A stretch of 64,000 nt of DNA, from contig NZ_JAFBBV010000001.1 of the NCBI RefSeq assembly GCF_016907365.1, positions 2,604,001-2,668,000 on the forward strand, given 5' to 3'. This DNA is from Oerskovia paurometabola. Its GTDB lineage: Bacteria > Actinomycetota > Actinomycetes > Actinomycetales > Cellulomonadaceae. The translations under genes and the position numbers were made by a program. The notes beneath the pieces are model-generated. The model was not told the origin of the DNA and did no database searches. It was given only the letters and a program-made list of their open reading frames with translations. The stretch's first letter is position 1; every line of letters begins with the position of its first letter. This document shows, piece after piece, positions 1 to 7,417 of the stretch.

Positions 1-1
1 T

Positions 2-547
2 GCCGCCGCAGCCGAGATCGAGAAGGCCGGCAAGGGCAGGCCGACGCCCAAGCGCAAGGTCGCCGAGGCCGCCAACAAGCGCCCGCTCGTGCCCTCGGAC
101 CGCAAGTCCGCGGCCAAGACAGCGCGCCAGCAGCAGCGTGAGGCCCGCGACCGTCAGTTCCAGGCCATGCAGACGGGCGACGAGCGCTACATGCCCGCCC
201 GCGACAAGGGCCCGGTCAAGCGCTACGTGCGCGACTACGTGGACGCCCGCTGGAACCTCGGCGAGTTCTTCCTGCCCGTCGCCCTGGTCTTCATCGTCCT
301 GACGTTCGTGTTCTCCCAGAACCTGAACATGGCGACGATCATCATCTTCGTGCTCTACGGGATCGTGCTCATCACGATCATCGACGCGTTCATCATGTGG
401 CGCTCCCTCAAGAAGCGCCTGGTCGCGAAGTTCGGGCCGGACTCCCCCAAGGGCAACGCGATGTACGCCGTGATGCGCGCCTTCCAGCTGCGCCGCGCAC
501 GCCTGCCCAAGCCCATGCACAAGAAGCACGGCAGCTTCCCCGCGTAG
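2..547 (+). CDS. DUF3043 family membrane protein (5' end outside window)
   Basis: The reading frame is open from base 2, so the start lies upstream of the window and at least 181 residues are visible. The visible N-terminus is a Lys/Arg/Pro-rich tract with the KGRPTPKRK pattern typical of DUF3043, an actinobacterial family of unknown function. A GTG at 89 lies inside this conserved tract and is not the true start. Two membrane segments follow, near FFLPVALVFIVLTFVF and TIIIFVLYGIVLITII, then a basic tail rich in Arg and Lys. A short hairpin follows the stop. The family assignment is from recognised sequence pattern; the function is unknown. Confidence 0.85.
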   Translation, partial: AAAAEIEKAGKGRPTPKRKVAEAANKRPLVPSDRKSAAKTARQQQREARDRQFQAMQTGDERYMPARDKGPVKRYVRDYVDARWNLGEFFLPVALVFIVLTFVFSQNLNMATIIIFVLYGIVLITIIDAFIMWRSLKKRLVAKFGPDSPKGNAMYAVMRAFQLRRARLPKPMHKKHGSFPA

Positions 548-554
548 CCGCTCG

Positions 555-572
555 CGTCCGGTCCGCCGGACG
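555..572 (+). terminator. Short GC hairpin after DUF3043 gene
   Basis: Seven-base arms CGTCCGG and CCGGACG enclose a TCCG loop, eight bases after the stop codon. There is no U-tract, as is common in high-GC actinobacteria. It is a weak terminator candidate. Confidence 0.4.
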
Positions 573-603
573 GCCCCAGTTCCCCGAGGTGCCCCGGGCA
601 ACT

Positions 604-609
604 TAGTGT
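604..609 (+). promoter_or_regulatory. -10 hexamer TAGTGT for aldo/keto reductase, leaderless
   Basis: TAGTGT ends 7 nt before the ATG at 617, which would place transcription initiation at or next to the start codon. No Shine-Dalgarno sequence is present in the gap. Confidence 0.5.
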
Positions 610-616
610 TGTCCCC

Positions 617-1621
617 ATGCCCAACTACCGCTTCCTCGGCAACTCCGGCCTCAAGATCTCCGAGATCACCTACGGCAACTGGCTCACCCACGGCTCGCAG
701 GTGGAGAACGACGTCGCCACCCAGTGCGTCCACGCCGCGCTCGACGCCGGCATCACCACGTTCGACACCGCGGACGTCTACGCGAACACCAAGGCCGAGC
801 AGGTCCTCGGCGACGCCCTCAAGGGGCAGCGCCGCGAGTCGCTCGAGATCTTCACCAAGGTCTACTGGCCCACAGGCCCCGGCGGGGCCAACGACTCGGG
901 CCTGTCGCGCAAGCACGTCATGGAGTCGATCAACGGCTCGCTGAAGCGCCTCGGCACCGACTACGTCGACCTCTACCAGGCGCACCGGTTCGACCAGTCG
1001 ACCCCGCTCGAGGAGACGATGCAGGCGTTCGCCGACATCGTCCGCCAGGGCAAGGCCCTCTACATCGGCGTGAGCGAGTGGACCGCGGACCAGATCCGCG
1101 CGGGTCACGCCCTCTCGAAGGAGCTCGGCTTCCAGCTCATCTCCTCCCAGCCCCAGTACTCGATGCTGTGGCGCGTCATCGAGGACGAGGTCGTCCCGAC
1201 CTCGCGCGAGCTGGGCCTGTCCCAGATCGTCTGGTCCCCCGTCGCCCAGGGCGTCCTGTCCGGCAAGTACCTGCCCGGCCAGCCCGCCCCCGCCGGCTCG
1301 CGCGCCACCGACGCCAACGGCTCGCGCTTCATCCAGCAGTTCATGACCGAGGACGTGCTCACGCGCGTCCAGCAGCTGGGAGCCGTCGCCGACGAGCTGG
1401 GCCTGACGCAGGCGCAGCTCGCGGTCGCGTGGGTCCTGCAGAACGACAACGTCGCGGCCGCCCTCATCGGCGCCTCGCGCCCCGAGCAGGTCGCCGAGAA
1501 CGTCAAGGCGTCCGGCGTGGTCATCCCCGCCGAGCTTATGGCGAAGATCGACGAGATCCTCGGCGACGTCGTCGAGCGCGACGCCGGCAAGACCGCGGCG
1601 GGAGCCCCCGGGCCCCGCTGA
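617..1621 (+). CDS. Aldo/keto reductase (AKR6/YghZ-like)
   Basis: This 334-aa protein is an NADPH-dependent aldo/keto reductase of the voltage-gated potassium channel beta-subunit/YghZ type, expected to fold as a cytoplasmic TIM barrel and reduce aldehydes or ketones. The catalytic tetrad is visible as Asp50 and Tyr55 in FDTADVY, Lys81 in FTKVYW and His123 in QAHR. The C-terminal cofactor region ALIGASRPEQVAEN is typical. The length matches the family. The start at 617 is supported by the N-terminal MPNYRFLGNSGLKIS pattern and by a -10 element immediately upstream. The gene is monocistronic, followed by a long hairpin. The physiological substrate cannot be told from sequence. Confidence 0.93.
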   Translation: MPNYRFLGNSGLKISEITYGNWLTHGSQVENDVATQCVHAALDAGITTFDTADVYANTKAEQVLGDALKGQRRESLEIFTKVYWPTGPGGANDSGLSRKHVMESINGSLKRLGTDYVDLYQAHRFDQSTPLEETMQAFADIVRQGKALYIGVSEWTADQIRAGHALSKELGFQLISSQPQYSMLWRVIEDEVVPTSRELGLSQIVWSPVAQGVLSGKYLPGQPAPAGSRATDANGSRFIQQFMTEDVLTRVQQLGAVADELGLTQAQLAVAWVLQNDNVAAALIGASRPEQVAENVKASGVVIPAELMAKIDEILGDVVERDAGKTAAGAPGPR

Positions 1622-1667
1622 GCTTGTGTCGTCGGCGCCTCACCGACAGGCTGAGGTTCTGCTGACC

Positions 1668-1716
1668 GACGTCGACGACCCCGGGTGCTCACCGAGCGCC
1701 CGGGGTCGTCGACGTC
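1668..1716 (+). terminator. Very long perfect hairpin after aldo/keto reductase
   Basis: The arms 1668-1685 and 1699-1716 are perfect 18-base inverted repeats. The 13 bases between them can extend the stem by one T-G wobble and GCTC/GAGC, leaving a three-base loop. No T-tract follows. It most likely terminates transcription of the reductase gene. Confidence 0.75.
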
Positions 1717-1771
1717 CTGCGTTGGCCGGTTCGCGGTACACCCTGGCCCCACAGGACCCCCTGCCCCGGCC

Positions 1772-1777
1772 TACCGT
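1772..1777 (+). promoter_or_regulatory. -10 hexamer TACCGT for SIP gene, leaderless
   Basis: TACCGT ends 6 nt before the ATG at 1784 and no ribosome binding site is visible, which supports the ATG over an in-frame GTG at 1685 that lies inside the terminator hairpin. Confidence 0.55.
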
Positions 1778-1783
1778 GGCCGG

Positions 1784-2641
1784 ATGGCTTCCCCCTGCTT
1801 CCCGGCCCGCGTCGTCACGGCGACGCGCATCACGCCGCACATGGTCCGTGTCCACCTCGAGGTCGTCGGTGACTGGAGGTGGACGACCGACGGTCAGGGC
1901 GACGAGCGCATCGACCTCGCCTTCCCGTCCCCCGGTCAGACGGTCGCGGAGATCGACTTCTTCAACCAGGACGACTACGGGGTCGTGCCCGTCGAGGGCA
2001 CCGAGCCGCCGTGGCGCCACTACACGGCCCGCCGGGTCCACGACGAGGGCCGCACGATCGTGATCGACCTCGCCGTGCACCCGGGCGGCCTCGCGTCGGA
2101 CTGGGCCGAGCGCGCCGAGCCGGGCCACGTCCTCGGCGTGTTCGCGGGCGGCGATTCGCGCAGCTACTACGACGCCCCCGCCGATGCCGAGTGGCGCCTG
2201 CTCGTCGCCGACCCGACCGGTCTGCCCGGGCTCGGGCGCATCGTCGAGGAGCTCCCGGCCGGGGCCGTCGCGCACGCGGTCGTCGAGGTCCCCACGCTCG
2301 AGGACCGCCAGGAGCTCGAGACCTGTGGCGACGTGACGTACACGTGGCTCGTGACCCCCCAGGGCGCGCGCCCGGGTGCGGCGCTCGTCGAGGCCGTGCG
2401 CGCCCTGCCCGTCCTGGAGACCCCCGGCTACGCGTGGGTCGCCTGCGAGAGCGCCGCGAGCCGCGACATCCGCCGCACGCTCCGATCCGCGTGGGGCATG
2501 CCGCGCGACCGGCACCAGGTCGTCGGGTACTGGACCGCAGGGAAGGTCAACGTCCGCGCGGACCGTGACGCCGAGGACGCGCACGACCACGACCACGACC
2601 ACGACCACGAGGATCGTCTCGAGGCGGCCCACCAGCACTAG
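1784..2641 (+). CDS. Siderophore-interacting protein (FAD/NAD(P)H ferric reductase), His-rich tail
   Basis: This 285-aa protein belongs to the SIP/ViuB family, flavoproteins that reduce ferric siderophores in the cytoplasm to release iron. The N-terminal half (FPARVVTATRITPHMVRVHLE, about residues 4-24, to about 115) is the FAD-binding domain, with RHYTARRVHDEGRTI as the family's R-Y-T-x-R flavin motif. The C-terminal half (about 120-260) is the SIP domain, including the ACESAASRDIRR segment. The protein ends in a tail of alternating His and Asp, HDHDHDHDHEDRLEAAHQH, unusual for the core family and suited to metal binding. I chose ATG 1784 because a -10 hexamer lies just upstream. No siderophore transport genes are adjacent, so regulation by iron is not shown. 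Confidence 0.9.
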   Translation: MASPCFPARVVTATRITPHMVRVHLEVVGDWRWTTDGQGDERIDLAFPSPGQTVAEIDFFNQDDYGVVPVEGTEPPWRHYTARRVHDEGRTIVIDLAVHPGGLASDWAERAEPGHVLGVFAGGDSRSYYDAPADAEWRLLVADPTGLPGLGRIVEELPAGAVAHAVVEVPTLEDRQELETCGDVTYTWLVTPQGARPGAALVEAVRALPVLETPGYAWVACESAASRDIRRTLRSAWGMPRDRHQVVGYWTAGKVNVRADRDAEDAHDHDHDHDHEDRLEAAHQH

Positions 2642-2650
2642 CCCCGTGGG

Positions 2651-2679
2651 GGCTCCCGTCCGTCGCCCGCACGGGAGCC
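2651..2679 (+). terminator. Hairpin after SIP gene
   Basis: Nine-base arms GGCTCCCGT and ACGGGAGCC lie ten bases after the stop codon with an 11-nt loop. Confidence 0.6.
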
Positions 2680-2693
2680 GGACCGACTGACCC

Positions 2694-2820
2694 GCCCGAC
2701 GGCGGAGCCCACCCGTGCACCCCGGGTGCGCTGCGCCGTCGGGCCTGGGGCGAGTTCGTCGAACGTGCACTCCGGGCTGTTCGCAGGGCCCACGGACGAC
2801 CCGAGGTGCACGCTCGACGA
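2694..2820. repeat. Dyad-rich intergenic region between convergent SIP and YczE genes
   Basis: An 11-base inverted repeat (2694-2704 with 2734-2744) is followed by two imperfect inverted GTGCAC-centred copies around 2760-2780 and 2795-2815. GTGCAC itself occurs three times in about 95 bases. The region is non-coding between two convergent genes and may be a bidirectional terminator plus a dispersed intergenic repeat. Confidence 0.4.
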
Positions 2821-2836
2821 GGGACGAGCCCCGGCC

Positions 2837-3502
2837 CTACGCCGCCTTCGGCTGGGGCTCACCGTCGGGCAGCGACGGCGAGAACGGGACGACCGCCGGG
2901 CGCAGGTGCGGCGCGAGCCACCGCGCCGCGACCTGCACGACGGGGCCCACGCCCAGCGCGTACAGGACCGTCGCCCAACCCAGCGTGCCGCCGAGCGCGA
3001 AGCCGATCGCGACCACGAGGACCTCGATCGCGGTCTTGACGCGGCGCACGGGCCAGCCCGTGCGGGCGACGAGACCGGTCATGAGCCCGTCGCGGGGGCC
3101 CGGGCCCAGGCGCGCCCCGAGGTACGCGGCGGTCGCGACGCCGTTGAGGGCCACGCCCGCGACCGCGAGCGCCACGCGTCCGGCCGTGGAGGGGTCGGGG
3201 TCGATGCGCTGAAGCAGCAGGAGGAACGGGTCGAGGGTCGCCCCGATCACGACGATGTTGGCGATCGTGCCGATGCCCGGGCGCTGGCGCAGCGGGATCC
3301 ACAGCAGCATGACCACGACGCTCGACGCGACGACCACGACGCCGAGCGGGAGCCCGGAGCGCAGGGCCACACCCTGGTGGAAGACGTCCCACGGCATGGC
3401 ACCCATGCCCGAGTGGATGAGCATGGCCATGGTCAGGGAGAAGCCGAACAGTCCGAGAGTGAGCTGGACGGTCCGGCGCAGGGGGCTGAAGTTCGTCGAC
3501 AC
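2837..3502 (-). CDS. YczE/YyaS-like integral membrane protein
   Basis: This 221-aa membrane protein has about five hydrophobic segments and the DGLMTGLVARTGWPVRRVKT stretch typical of YczE/YyaS/YitT-like proteins. The N-terminal GMGAMPWDVFHQG is the family's G-x-x-P-W-D pattern. The start is a GTG at 3502 (VSTNFSPLRRTVQ). The frame remains open upstream to 3868 but would run antisense through the divergent MocR gene. It is transcribed divergently from that MocR regulator with only about 60 bases between starts. YczE-like proteins are known to be frequent partners of MocR regulators, so it is probably the regulated transporter, possibly linked to vitamin B6 or amino compounds. The substrate is unknown. 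Confidence 0.85.
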   Translation of the reverse strand: MSTNFSPLRRTVQLTLGLFGFSLTMAMLIHSGMGAMPWDVFHQGVALRSGLPLGVVVVASSVVVMLLWIPLRQRPGIGTIANIVVIGATLDPFLLLLQRIDPDPSTAGRVALAVAGVALNGVATAAYLGARLGPGPRDGLMTGLVARTGWPVRRVKTAIEVLVVAIGFALGGTLGWATVLYALGVGPVVQVAARWLAPHLRPAVVPFSPSLPDGEPQPKAA

Positions 3503-3563
3503 TCCCCTACTGTGCACCCGCAGTGGACTGGTGATCCATAGCCAATTCGGGAAGAGTGGCCTC
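3503..3563. promoter_or_regulatory. Divergent promoter region YczE / MocR
   Basis: Only 61 bases separate the two divergent starts. This is among the most A+T-rich stretches nearby (GGTGATCCATAGCCAATTCG) and must hold both promoters and the MocR operator. I could not define an operator repeat with certainty. Confidence 0.5.
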
Positions 3564-5069
3564 ATGGCCACCTCGCTCGCCACCTCGCTCGCCACGTCCC
3601 CCGGCGTCATCGCCCCGCCACATCCGCCCGTGCACCGCCGCCTGTCCGCTCCCGCGCTCGCGGCGCTCGTGACCGGCTGGCAGTCCGGCGGGCCCGCGTA
3701 CGCCGCGCTCGCCGACGCCGTCCGCGGCGCGGTCCTGTCCGGCACGGTCGCCCCGAACACGCGGCTGCCGAGCGAGCGCGACCTCGCGGTAGCGCTCGGC
3801 GTCTCCCGGACGACCACGGCCGCCGCGTACGCGGCCCTGCGCGAGCGCGGGTTCGTCACGAGCCGCACGGGCGTCGGGACGGTCGCGGTCCTGCCCCGGC
3901 CCGCACGCCGCGCCCAGCCGCAGTGGTGCGGCGGCGACGCGCCCGTACCGGTGGGCGTCGAGCCGCCCGAGGACCTCGTCGACCTGGGGCAGGCGGCCCC
4001 CGCCGCCCCGCCCCAGCTCCACGCGGCCTACGGTCGCGCGCTCGAAGCGCTCCCCGGCTACCTGTCAGGGCGCGGGTACGAGCCGCTCGGCCTCCAGCCC
4101 CTGCGCGAGGCCGTCGCACAGCGGCTCACCGAGCGCGGGACGCCCACGACCCCGGACCAGGTCCTCGTGACCACGGGCGCGCAGCACGCGATCGCGACGG
4201 TCGCGCAGTCGCTGCTGGGGCCGCGGGACCGGGTCGTGGTCCAGTCCCCCACGTACGCGCACGGCATCGAGGCGATGGTCGGGCGCGGGGCGCGCGTCGT
4301 CGGGTTCCCCGTGGGCGCGGGCCTGCCGGGCGACGGTCCCGGGTTCGACGTCGCGCTGTTCGAGTCGACGATCCGCGCGGCGACCCCGCGCCTGGCGTAC
4401 CTCGTCCCCGACTTCCACAACCCGACGGGCTACAGCCTCACGTCCGACGAGCGTGCCGAGGTCCGACGGATCGCGCTGCGGCACCGGGTCACGGTGATCG
4501 GCGACGAGACGCTCACCGACATCGCGCTCGACGGCCCCGCGCCCGAGCCGCTCGCGGGCGACGGGTCCGCGACGAGCCACCTGCTCACCGTGGGGTCGGC
4601 GTCCAAGACGTTCTGGGGCGGCCTGCGCGTGGGCTGGGTCCGCGCGCACCCCGACGTCGTCGCGCACCTCGCGCGCGTCCGTGGCGCGAGCGACATCGCG
4701 ACGTCGGTCCTCGAGCAGCTCGCGGTCGTCGAGCTGCTCGCCCGACGCGACGAGGTCCTCGCCGAGAGGCTCCCCCTGCTGCGCTCGCAGCGCGACCTCC
4801 TGCGCTCGGCGGTCACCGCCGCGATCCCGTCGTGGCACGTGACCGCGCCCGCCGGCGGGCTCTCGCTGTGGGTCGACCTGGGGCGCCCGCTCGCGCACGC
4901 CCTCGCCGCGGCCGCGGCGGTGCGGGGCCTCGTCGTCAACCCGGGCCCGTCCCTCACTCCCGACGGCGCCGCGACCTCCCGCGTCCGGCTCACCTTCGCG
5001 CCCGACGCCGAGGCGATCCGCCGGGCCGTCCCGCGGCTGGTGGCGGCCTGGGAGCACGTGACGGGCTAG
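3564..5069 (+). CDS. MocR/GntR-type regulator with aminotransferase-like domain
   Basis: This 501-aa protein combines an N-terminal GntR winged helix (about residues 50-115, with LPSERDLAVALGVSRTTTAA) and a fold-type I PLP domain. PLP-binding features are visible: the NPTG loop in DFHNPTGYSL, the Asp of IGDETLTDIAL and the Schiff-base Lys348 in GSASKTFWGGLRVGW. MocR proteins use PLP as effector or cofactor and control vitamin B6 synthesis, GABA or taurine use, or partner transporters. I chose ATG 3564, giving MATSLATSLATSPGV; the frame is open further upstream but would cross the divergent gene. The adjacent divergent YczE gene is the likely target. No pdxS/pdxT genes are in the window. Confidence 0.92.
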   Translation: MATSLATSLATSPGVIAPPHPPVHRRLSAPALAALVTGWQSGGPAYAALADAVRGAVLSGTVAPNTRLPSERDLAVALGVSRTTTAAAYAALRERGFVTSRTGVGTVAVLPRPARRAQPQWCGGDAPVPVGVEPPEDLVDLGQAAPAAPPQLHAAYGRALEALPGYLSGRGYEPLGLQPLREAVAQRLTERGTPTTPDQVLVTTGAQHAIATVAQSLLGPRDRVVVQSPTYAHGIEAMVGRGARVVGFPVGAGLPGDGPGFDVALFESTIRAATPRLAYLVPDFHNPTGYSLTSDERAEVRRIALRHRVTVIGDETLTDIALDGPAPEPLAGDGSATSHLLTVGSASKTFWGGLRVGWVRAHPDVVAHLARVRGASDIATSVLEQLAVVELLARRDEVLAERLPLLRSQRDLLRSAVTAAIPSWHVTAPAGGLSLWVDLGRPLAHALAAAAAVRGLVVNPGPSLTPDGAATSRVRLTFAPDAEAIRRAVPRLVAAWEHVTG

Positions 5070-5112
5070 CGGCCCCTCGGTCGCTCGGTCGCTCCACGGT
5101 CGCTCCTCGGTG

Positions 5113-5192
5113 CCGAGCATGCGGTTGACGTCGCGAATCGCCTCCTGCGCGACGACAACCGCATGCTCGACCAGCGGCAACCGCATGCTCGG
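5113..5192. repeat. REP-like hairpin with three copies of a 15-base element
   Basis: The 15-base element CCGAGCATGCGGTTG at 5113-5127 is repeated in inverted orientation at 5156-5169 (14 bases) and 5178-5192 (15 bases, exact). Inside the first pair, CGTCGCG (5129-5135) pairs with CGCGACG (5148-5154). The whole 5113-5169 block is thus a hairpin with about 23-base arms broken by one A-A mismatch and a 12-nt loop, and the third copy gives an alternative pairing partner. It lies between convergent genes, so it may terminate both, but the duplicated arm suggests a mobile palindromic element. Confidence 0.65.
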
Positions 5193-5237
5193 TGGCGCGC
5201 CCGCCCGGGACGCGGAGGGCTGGCCGGAAGCCTGCTG

Positions 5238-6050
5238 TCAGCGCGGCTCGCCTGCCCGGTGCCCCACGAAACGACCGTCCACGAGCAGAGGCACCACGTC
5301 CGAGCCGTCGAGCTCCGCCGCGATCTCGACGTCCGCCCCGAACCCCTGGTCGGCGAGCTCGCGCCCGCTCACGCAGCGCCGGAGCCGGTAACGCAGCGCA
5401 GCGGGTCCGTCACGGCCGTCAGGCCCGACGCACGCCGACCGGAACGCCGTCGCCGCAACCTCCGCCTCAGGCGACAGGACGTCGTCGTGGCCCACGATCG
5501 CGGCGATGACCGCGCCTGCTCCCCAGAGGTCCTCGACCGCCGGGCGCAGCGATCCATCCGGCCACCGTTCGCCACCTGCCACGACCGCGACGGCGCGTCC
5601 CGGATCCTCGTCGAGGTACCTCCTGACGTACGCGCCGACGGCCGCGGCGTTGCGGAGGCAGGCCGCGACCACGGCCCCACCGGCCTCGGCGAGCGAGAGC
5701 GAGATCGTCGACCCGTTGGGCGAGGGAAGCACCACCCGAGCGAGACCGGGGGCATCACGCAGGGACGCCGGGGACAGGCTCACGTCGCGCTCGGACCGGG
5801 CGCGCGCGAGCGTCGCCTGGTGCCGCGCGGCGTGGTCTGCCGCACGTTCGTCACGCCACGGGAAGGGAAAGACCTCGACACCTCGGTCGACGGCGACGCT
5901 GACGGAGGTCGTGAACGACAGCACGTCGACCACGACGGCCAGGAACCCCGCGTCCCCAGGCGGAACAGCCCCGCGCAGGGCGCGTGCCCCCGTGAGCCCC
6001 CAGTCGAAGCGGATGCGCGAGCTCCCCTGACCGAACACGACGTCGTCCAC
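5238..6050 (-). CDS. 2-phosphosulfolactate phosphatase family protein (ComB-like)
   Basis: This 270-aa protein matches the ComB family, magnesium-dependent acid phosphatases first described in methanogen coenzyme M synthesis. Characteristic segments are VVVDVLSFTTSVSVAVDRG near the N-terminus, LPSPNGSTISLSLAEAGG and AACLRNAAAVGAYV in the middle, and AGGERWPDGSLRPAVEDLWGAG (a 22-residue stretch around the family G-E-R-W motif, split here as AGGERW and GSLRPAVEDLWGAG). Actinobacteria do not make coenzyme M, so the substrate is probably another phosphoester and the name is by homology only. The GTG start at 6050 has a -10 hexamer 8 nt upstream and no Shine-Dalgarno. It is a lone gene, not clearly part of the neighbouring pyrD operon. 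Confidence 0.82.
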   Translation of the reverse strand: MDDVVFGQGSSRIRFDWGLTGARALRGAVPPGDAGFLAVVVDVLSFTTSVSVAVDRGVEVFPFPWRDERAADHAARHQATLARARSERDVSLSPASLRDAPGLARVVLPSPNGSTISLSLAEAGGAVVAACLRNAAAVGAYVRRYLDEDPGRAVAVVAGGERWPDGSLRPAVEDLWGAGAVIAAIVGHDDVLSPEAEVAATAFRSACVGPDGRDGPAALRYRLRRCVSGRELADQGFGADVEIAAELDGSDVVPLLVDGRFVGHRAGEPR

Positions 6051-6058
6051 GGTCCGCG

Positions 6059-6064
6059 AGTCTA
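6059..6064 (-). promoter_or_regulatory. -10 hexamer TAGACT for ComB-like gene
   Basis: On the minus strand TAGACT ends 8 nt before the GTG start at 6050, giving a leaderless or nearly leaderless transcript. Confidence 0.45.
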
Positions 6065-6102
6065 GGCGGCCGCAGGCGGCTTCCCCGCAGCACGGCCCAG
6101 CC

Positions 6103-6312
6103 CTACGCCGTGCGCAGCTCCACGGTGGCCGTGGCCTGCGCGCCGTCGTTGAGCAGCCGTGCCGCGACCGCTCCCTGCGCGGCGAGCTCGCGCCACGTCT
6201 CGCCGAGCCACTGCTCGGCGTCGAACTGGTTGGTGAACGCCGGGCTCACGGGCGTCGTGAGCGGGCGCCCGTCCACGTCGTCGAGCTCCCACACCCACTG
6301 GGGTCGGATCAT
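6103..6312 (-). CDS. Small conserved hypothetical protein (69 aa)
   Basis: This 69-aa acidic protein contains WVWELDDVDGRPL, FDAEQWLGETWRELAAQG and ends TATVELRTA. It has no membrane segment or known motif I can name; similar small proteins follow genes such as pyrD in related actinobacteria. The ATG at 6312 is preceded by GGAGG at a good distance. It is the last gene of the pyrD operon. A 23-base tandem duplication separates it from pyrD; before that event its ATG would have overlapped the pyrD TGA. Function is unknown. Confidence 0.65.
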   Translation of the reverse strand: MIRPQWVWELDDVDGRPLTTPVSPAFTNQFDAEQWLGETWRELAAQGAVAARLLNDGAQATATVELRTA

Positions 6313-6353
6313 CGTGCGCCTCCGCCTCGGATCATCGTGCGCCTCCGCCTCGG
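6308..6353. repeat. 23-bp tandem duplication at the pyrD/69-aa gene junction
   Basis: Two exact adjacent copies (6308-6330 and 6331-6353) carry the end of pyrD, a GGAGG ribosome binding site and an overlapping ATGA. pyrD now stops in one copy and the next gene starts in the other. Confidence 0.9.
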
Positions 6354-7417
6354 GTCCCCCGGGCCGTGTCGCGCACCAGGGACCGGTTGATGCTCGCGGC
6401 CCAGAACGGACCGTTGTAGATCATGCCGGTGTAACCCTGCACGAGGTCGGCGCCGGCCGCCAGGTAGGCGCGCGCGTCGTCGGCGGTCGAGATGCCACCC
6501 ACGCCGATGATCGCGACGTCGGGGCCGAGGCGGCCGCGGAGGCGGGCGACGACGTCGAGCCCCCGTGCGAGCAGCGGCGGACCCGAGAGCCCGCCCGGGC
6601 CCAGGTCGTGCCCGATCGTCGTGTTGACCGCGATGACGCCGTCGAGGCCGAGCTCGAGCGCGAGGTCCGCGACGGCGTCGACGTCCTCGTCCGCGAGGTC
6701 CGGCGCGATCTTGACGAGCAGCGGGACGCGCCGGACGCCGGCCGCGCGCGTGGCGTCGTCGGCGGCCTCACGGACCGCCTGGAGGATGGGGCGCAGGGCC
6801 TCGGTCGACTGCAGGTCGCGCAGGCCCGGGGTGTTGGGCGAGGACACGTTGACGACGAGGTAGTCGGCGTGGGGGGCGAGGAGCGCGGCGCTCGTCGCGT
6901 AGTCGCCCGCGGCGTCCTGCGCCGGAGTGACCTTGGTCTTGCCGATGTTCGCGCCGATCATGATCGCGCGACCTGATGCAGACCTGCGCAGGGCCTCGAG
7001 GCGCTGGGCCGCGGCCGCCGCGCCCTCGTTGTTGAAGCCCATGCGGTTGCGGATGCCGCGCAGCGACAGCTCGCGCCACATGCGCGGCTTCTCGTTGCCG
7101 GGCTGGGCGTGCGCGGTCACGGTGCCGATCTCGATGAACGCGAAGCCCAGCATCGTGAGCCCGCGGATCGCCTTGGCGTTCTTGTCGAACCCGCCCGCGA
7201 GGCCGAACGGCGCGGGGAAGGTGCGCCCGAGCGCCTGCACGCTGCCGGGGCCGTTCGCGCCACGGCCCAGGTACGGGGCTGCCGCGCCCTGGACGACGCC
7301 GCCCACGACGGGTGTGCGACCGGCGAGGGAGATGAGCGGGAACACCACCTCGTGCGCCTTCTCGGGGTCCATGTGCCGGAAGACGCCGTTGAAGAGGAGG
7401 GAGTACAGCCGGCTCAT
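6332..7417 (-). CDS. pyrD: Quinone-dependent dihydroorotate dehydrogenase (class 2)
   Basis: This 361-aa enzyme oxidises dihydroorotate to orotate in pyrimidine synthesis, using FMN and passing electrons to menaquinone at the membrane. Class 2 features are the N-terminal helical extension ([20 protein letters not shown]), the [17 protein letters not shown] segment, RMGFNNEGA, and [14 protein letters not shown] with the catalytic Ser. The C-terminal [19 protein letters not shown] binds FMN phosphate. The ATG at 7417 has an AAGGAA-type ribosome binding site and overlaps the stop of the upstream membrane-protein gene as ATGA. The other pyr genes are elsewhere. Confidence 0.97.
   Translation of the reverse strand: MSRLYSLLFNGVFRHMDPEKAHEVVFPLISLAGRTPVVGGVVQGAAAPYLGRGANGPGSVQALGRTFPAPFGLAGGFDKNAKAIRGLTMLGFAFIEIGTVTAHAQPGNEKPRMWRELSLRGIRNRMGFNNEGAAAAAQRLEALRRSASGRAIMIGANIGKTKVTPAQDAAGDYATSAALLAPHADYLVVNVSSPNTPGLRDLQSTEALRPILQAVREAADDATRAAGVRRVPLLVKIAPDLADEDVDAVADLALELGLDGVIAVNTTIGHDLGPGGLSGPPLLARGLDVVARLRGRLGPDVAIIGVGGISTADDARAYLAAGADLVQGYTGMIYNGPFWAASINRSLVRDTARGTRGGGAR

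Noticed and set aside
3503..3868. Longer start for the YczE protein (343 aa)
   Set aside because: The extra sequence would run antisense through the MocR start region and lacks the family's features.
5238..6050. ComB-like gene as evidence of coenzyme M synthesis
   Set aside because: No other coenzyme M genes are seen and actinobacteria are not known to make it by this route.
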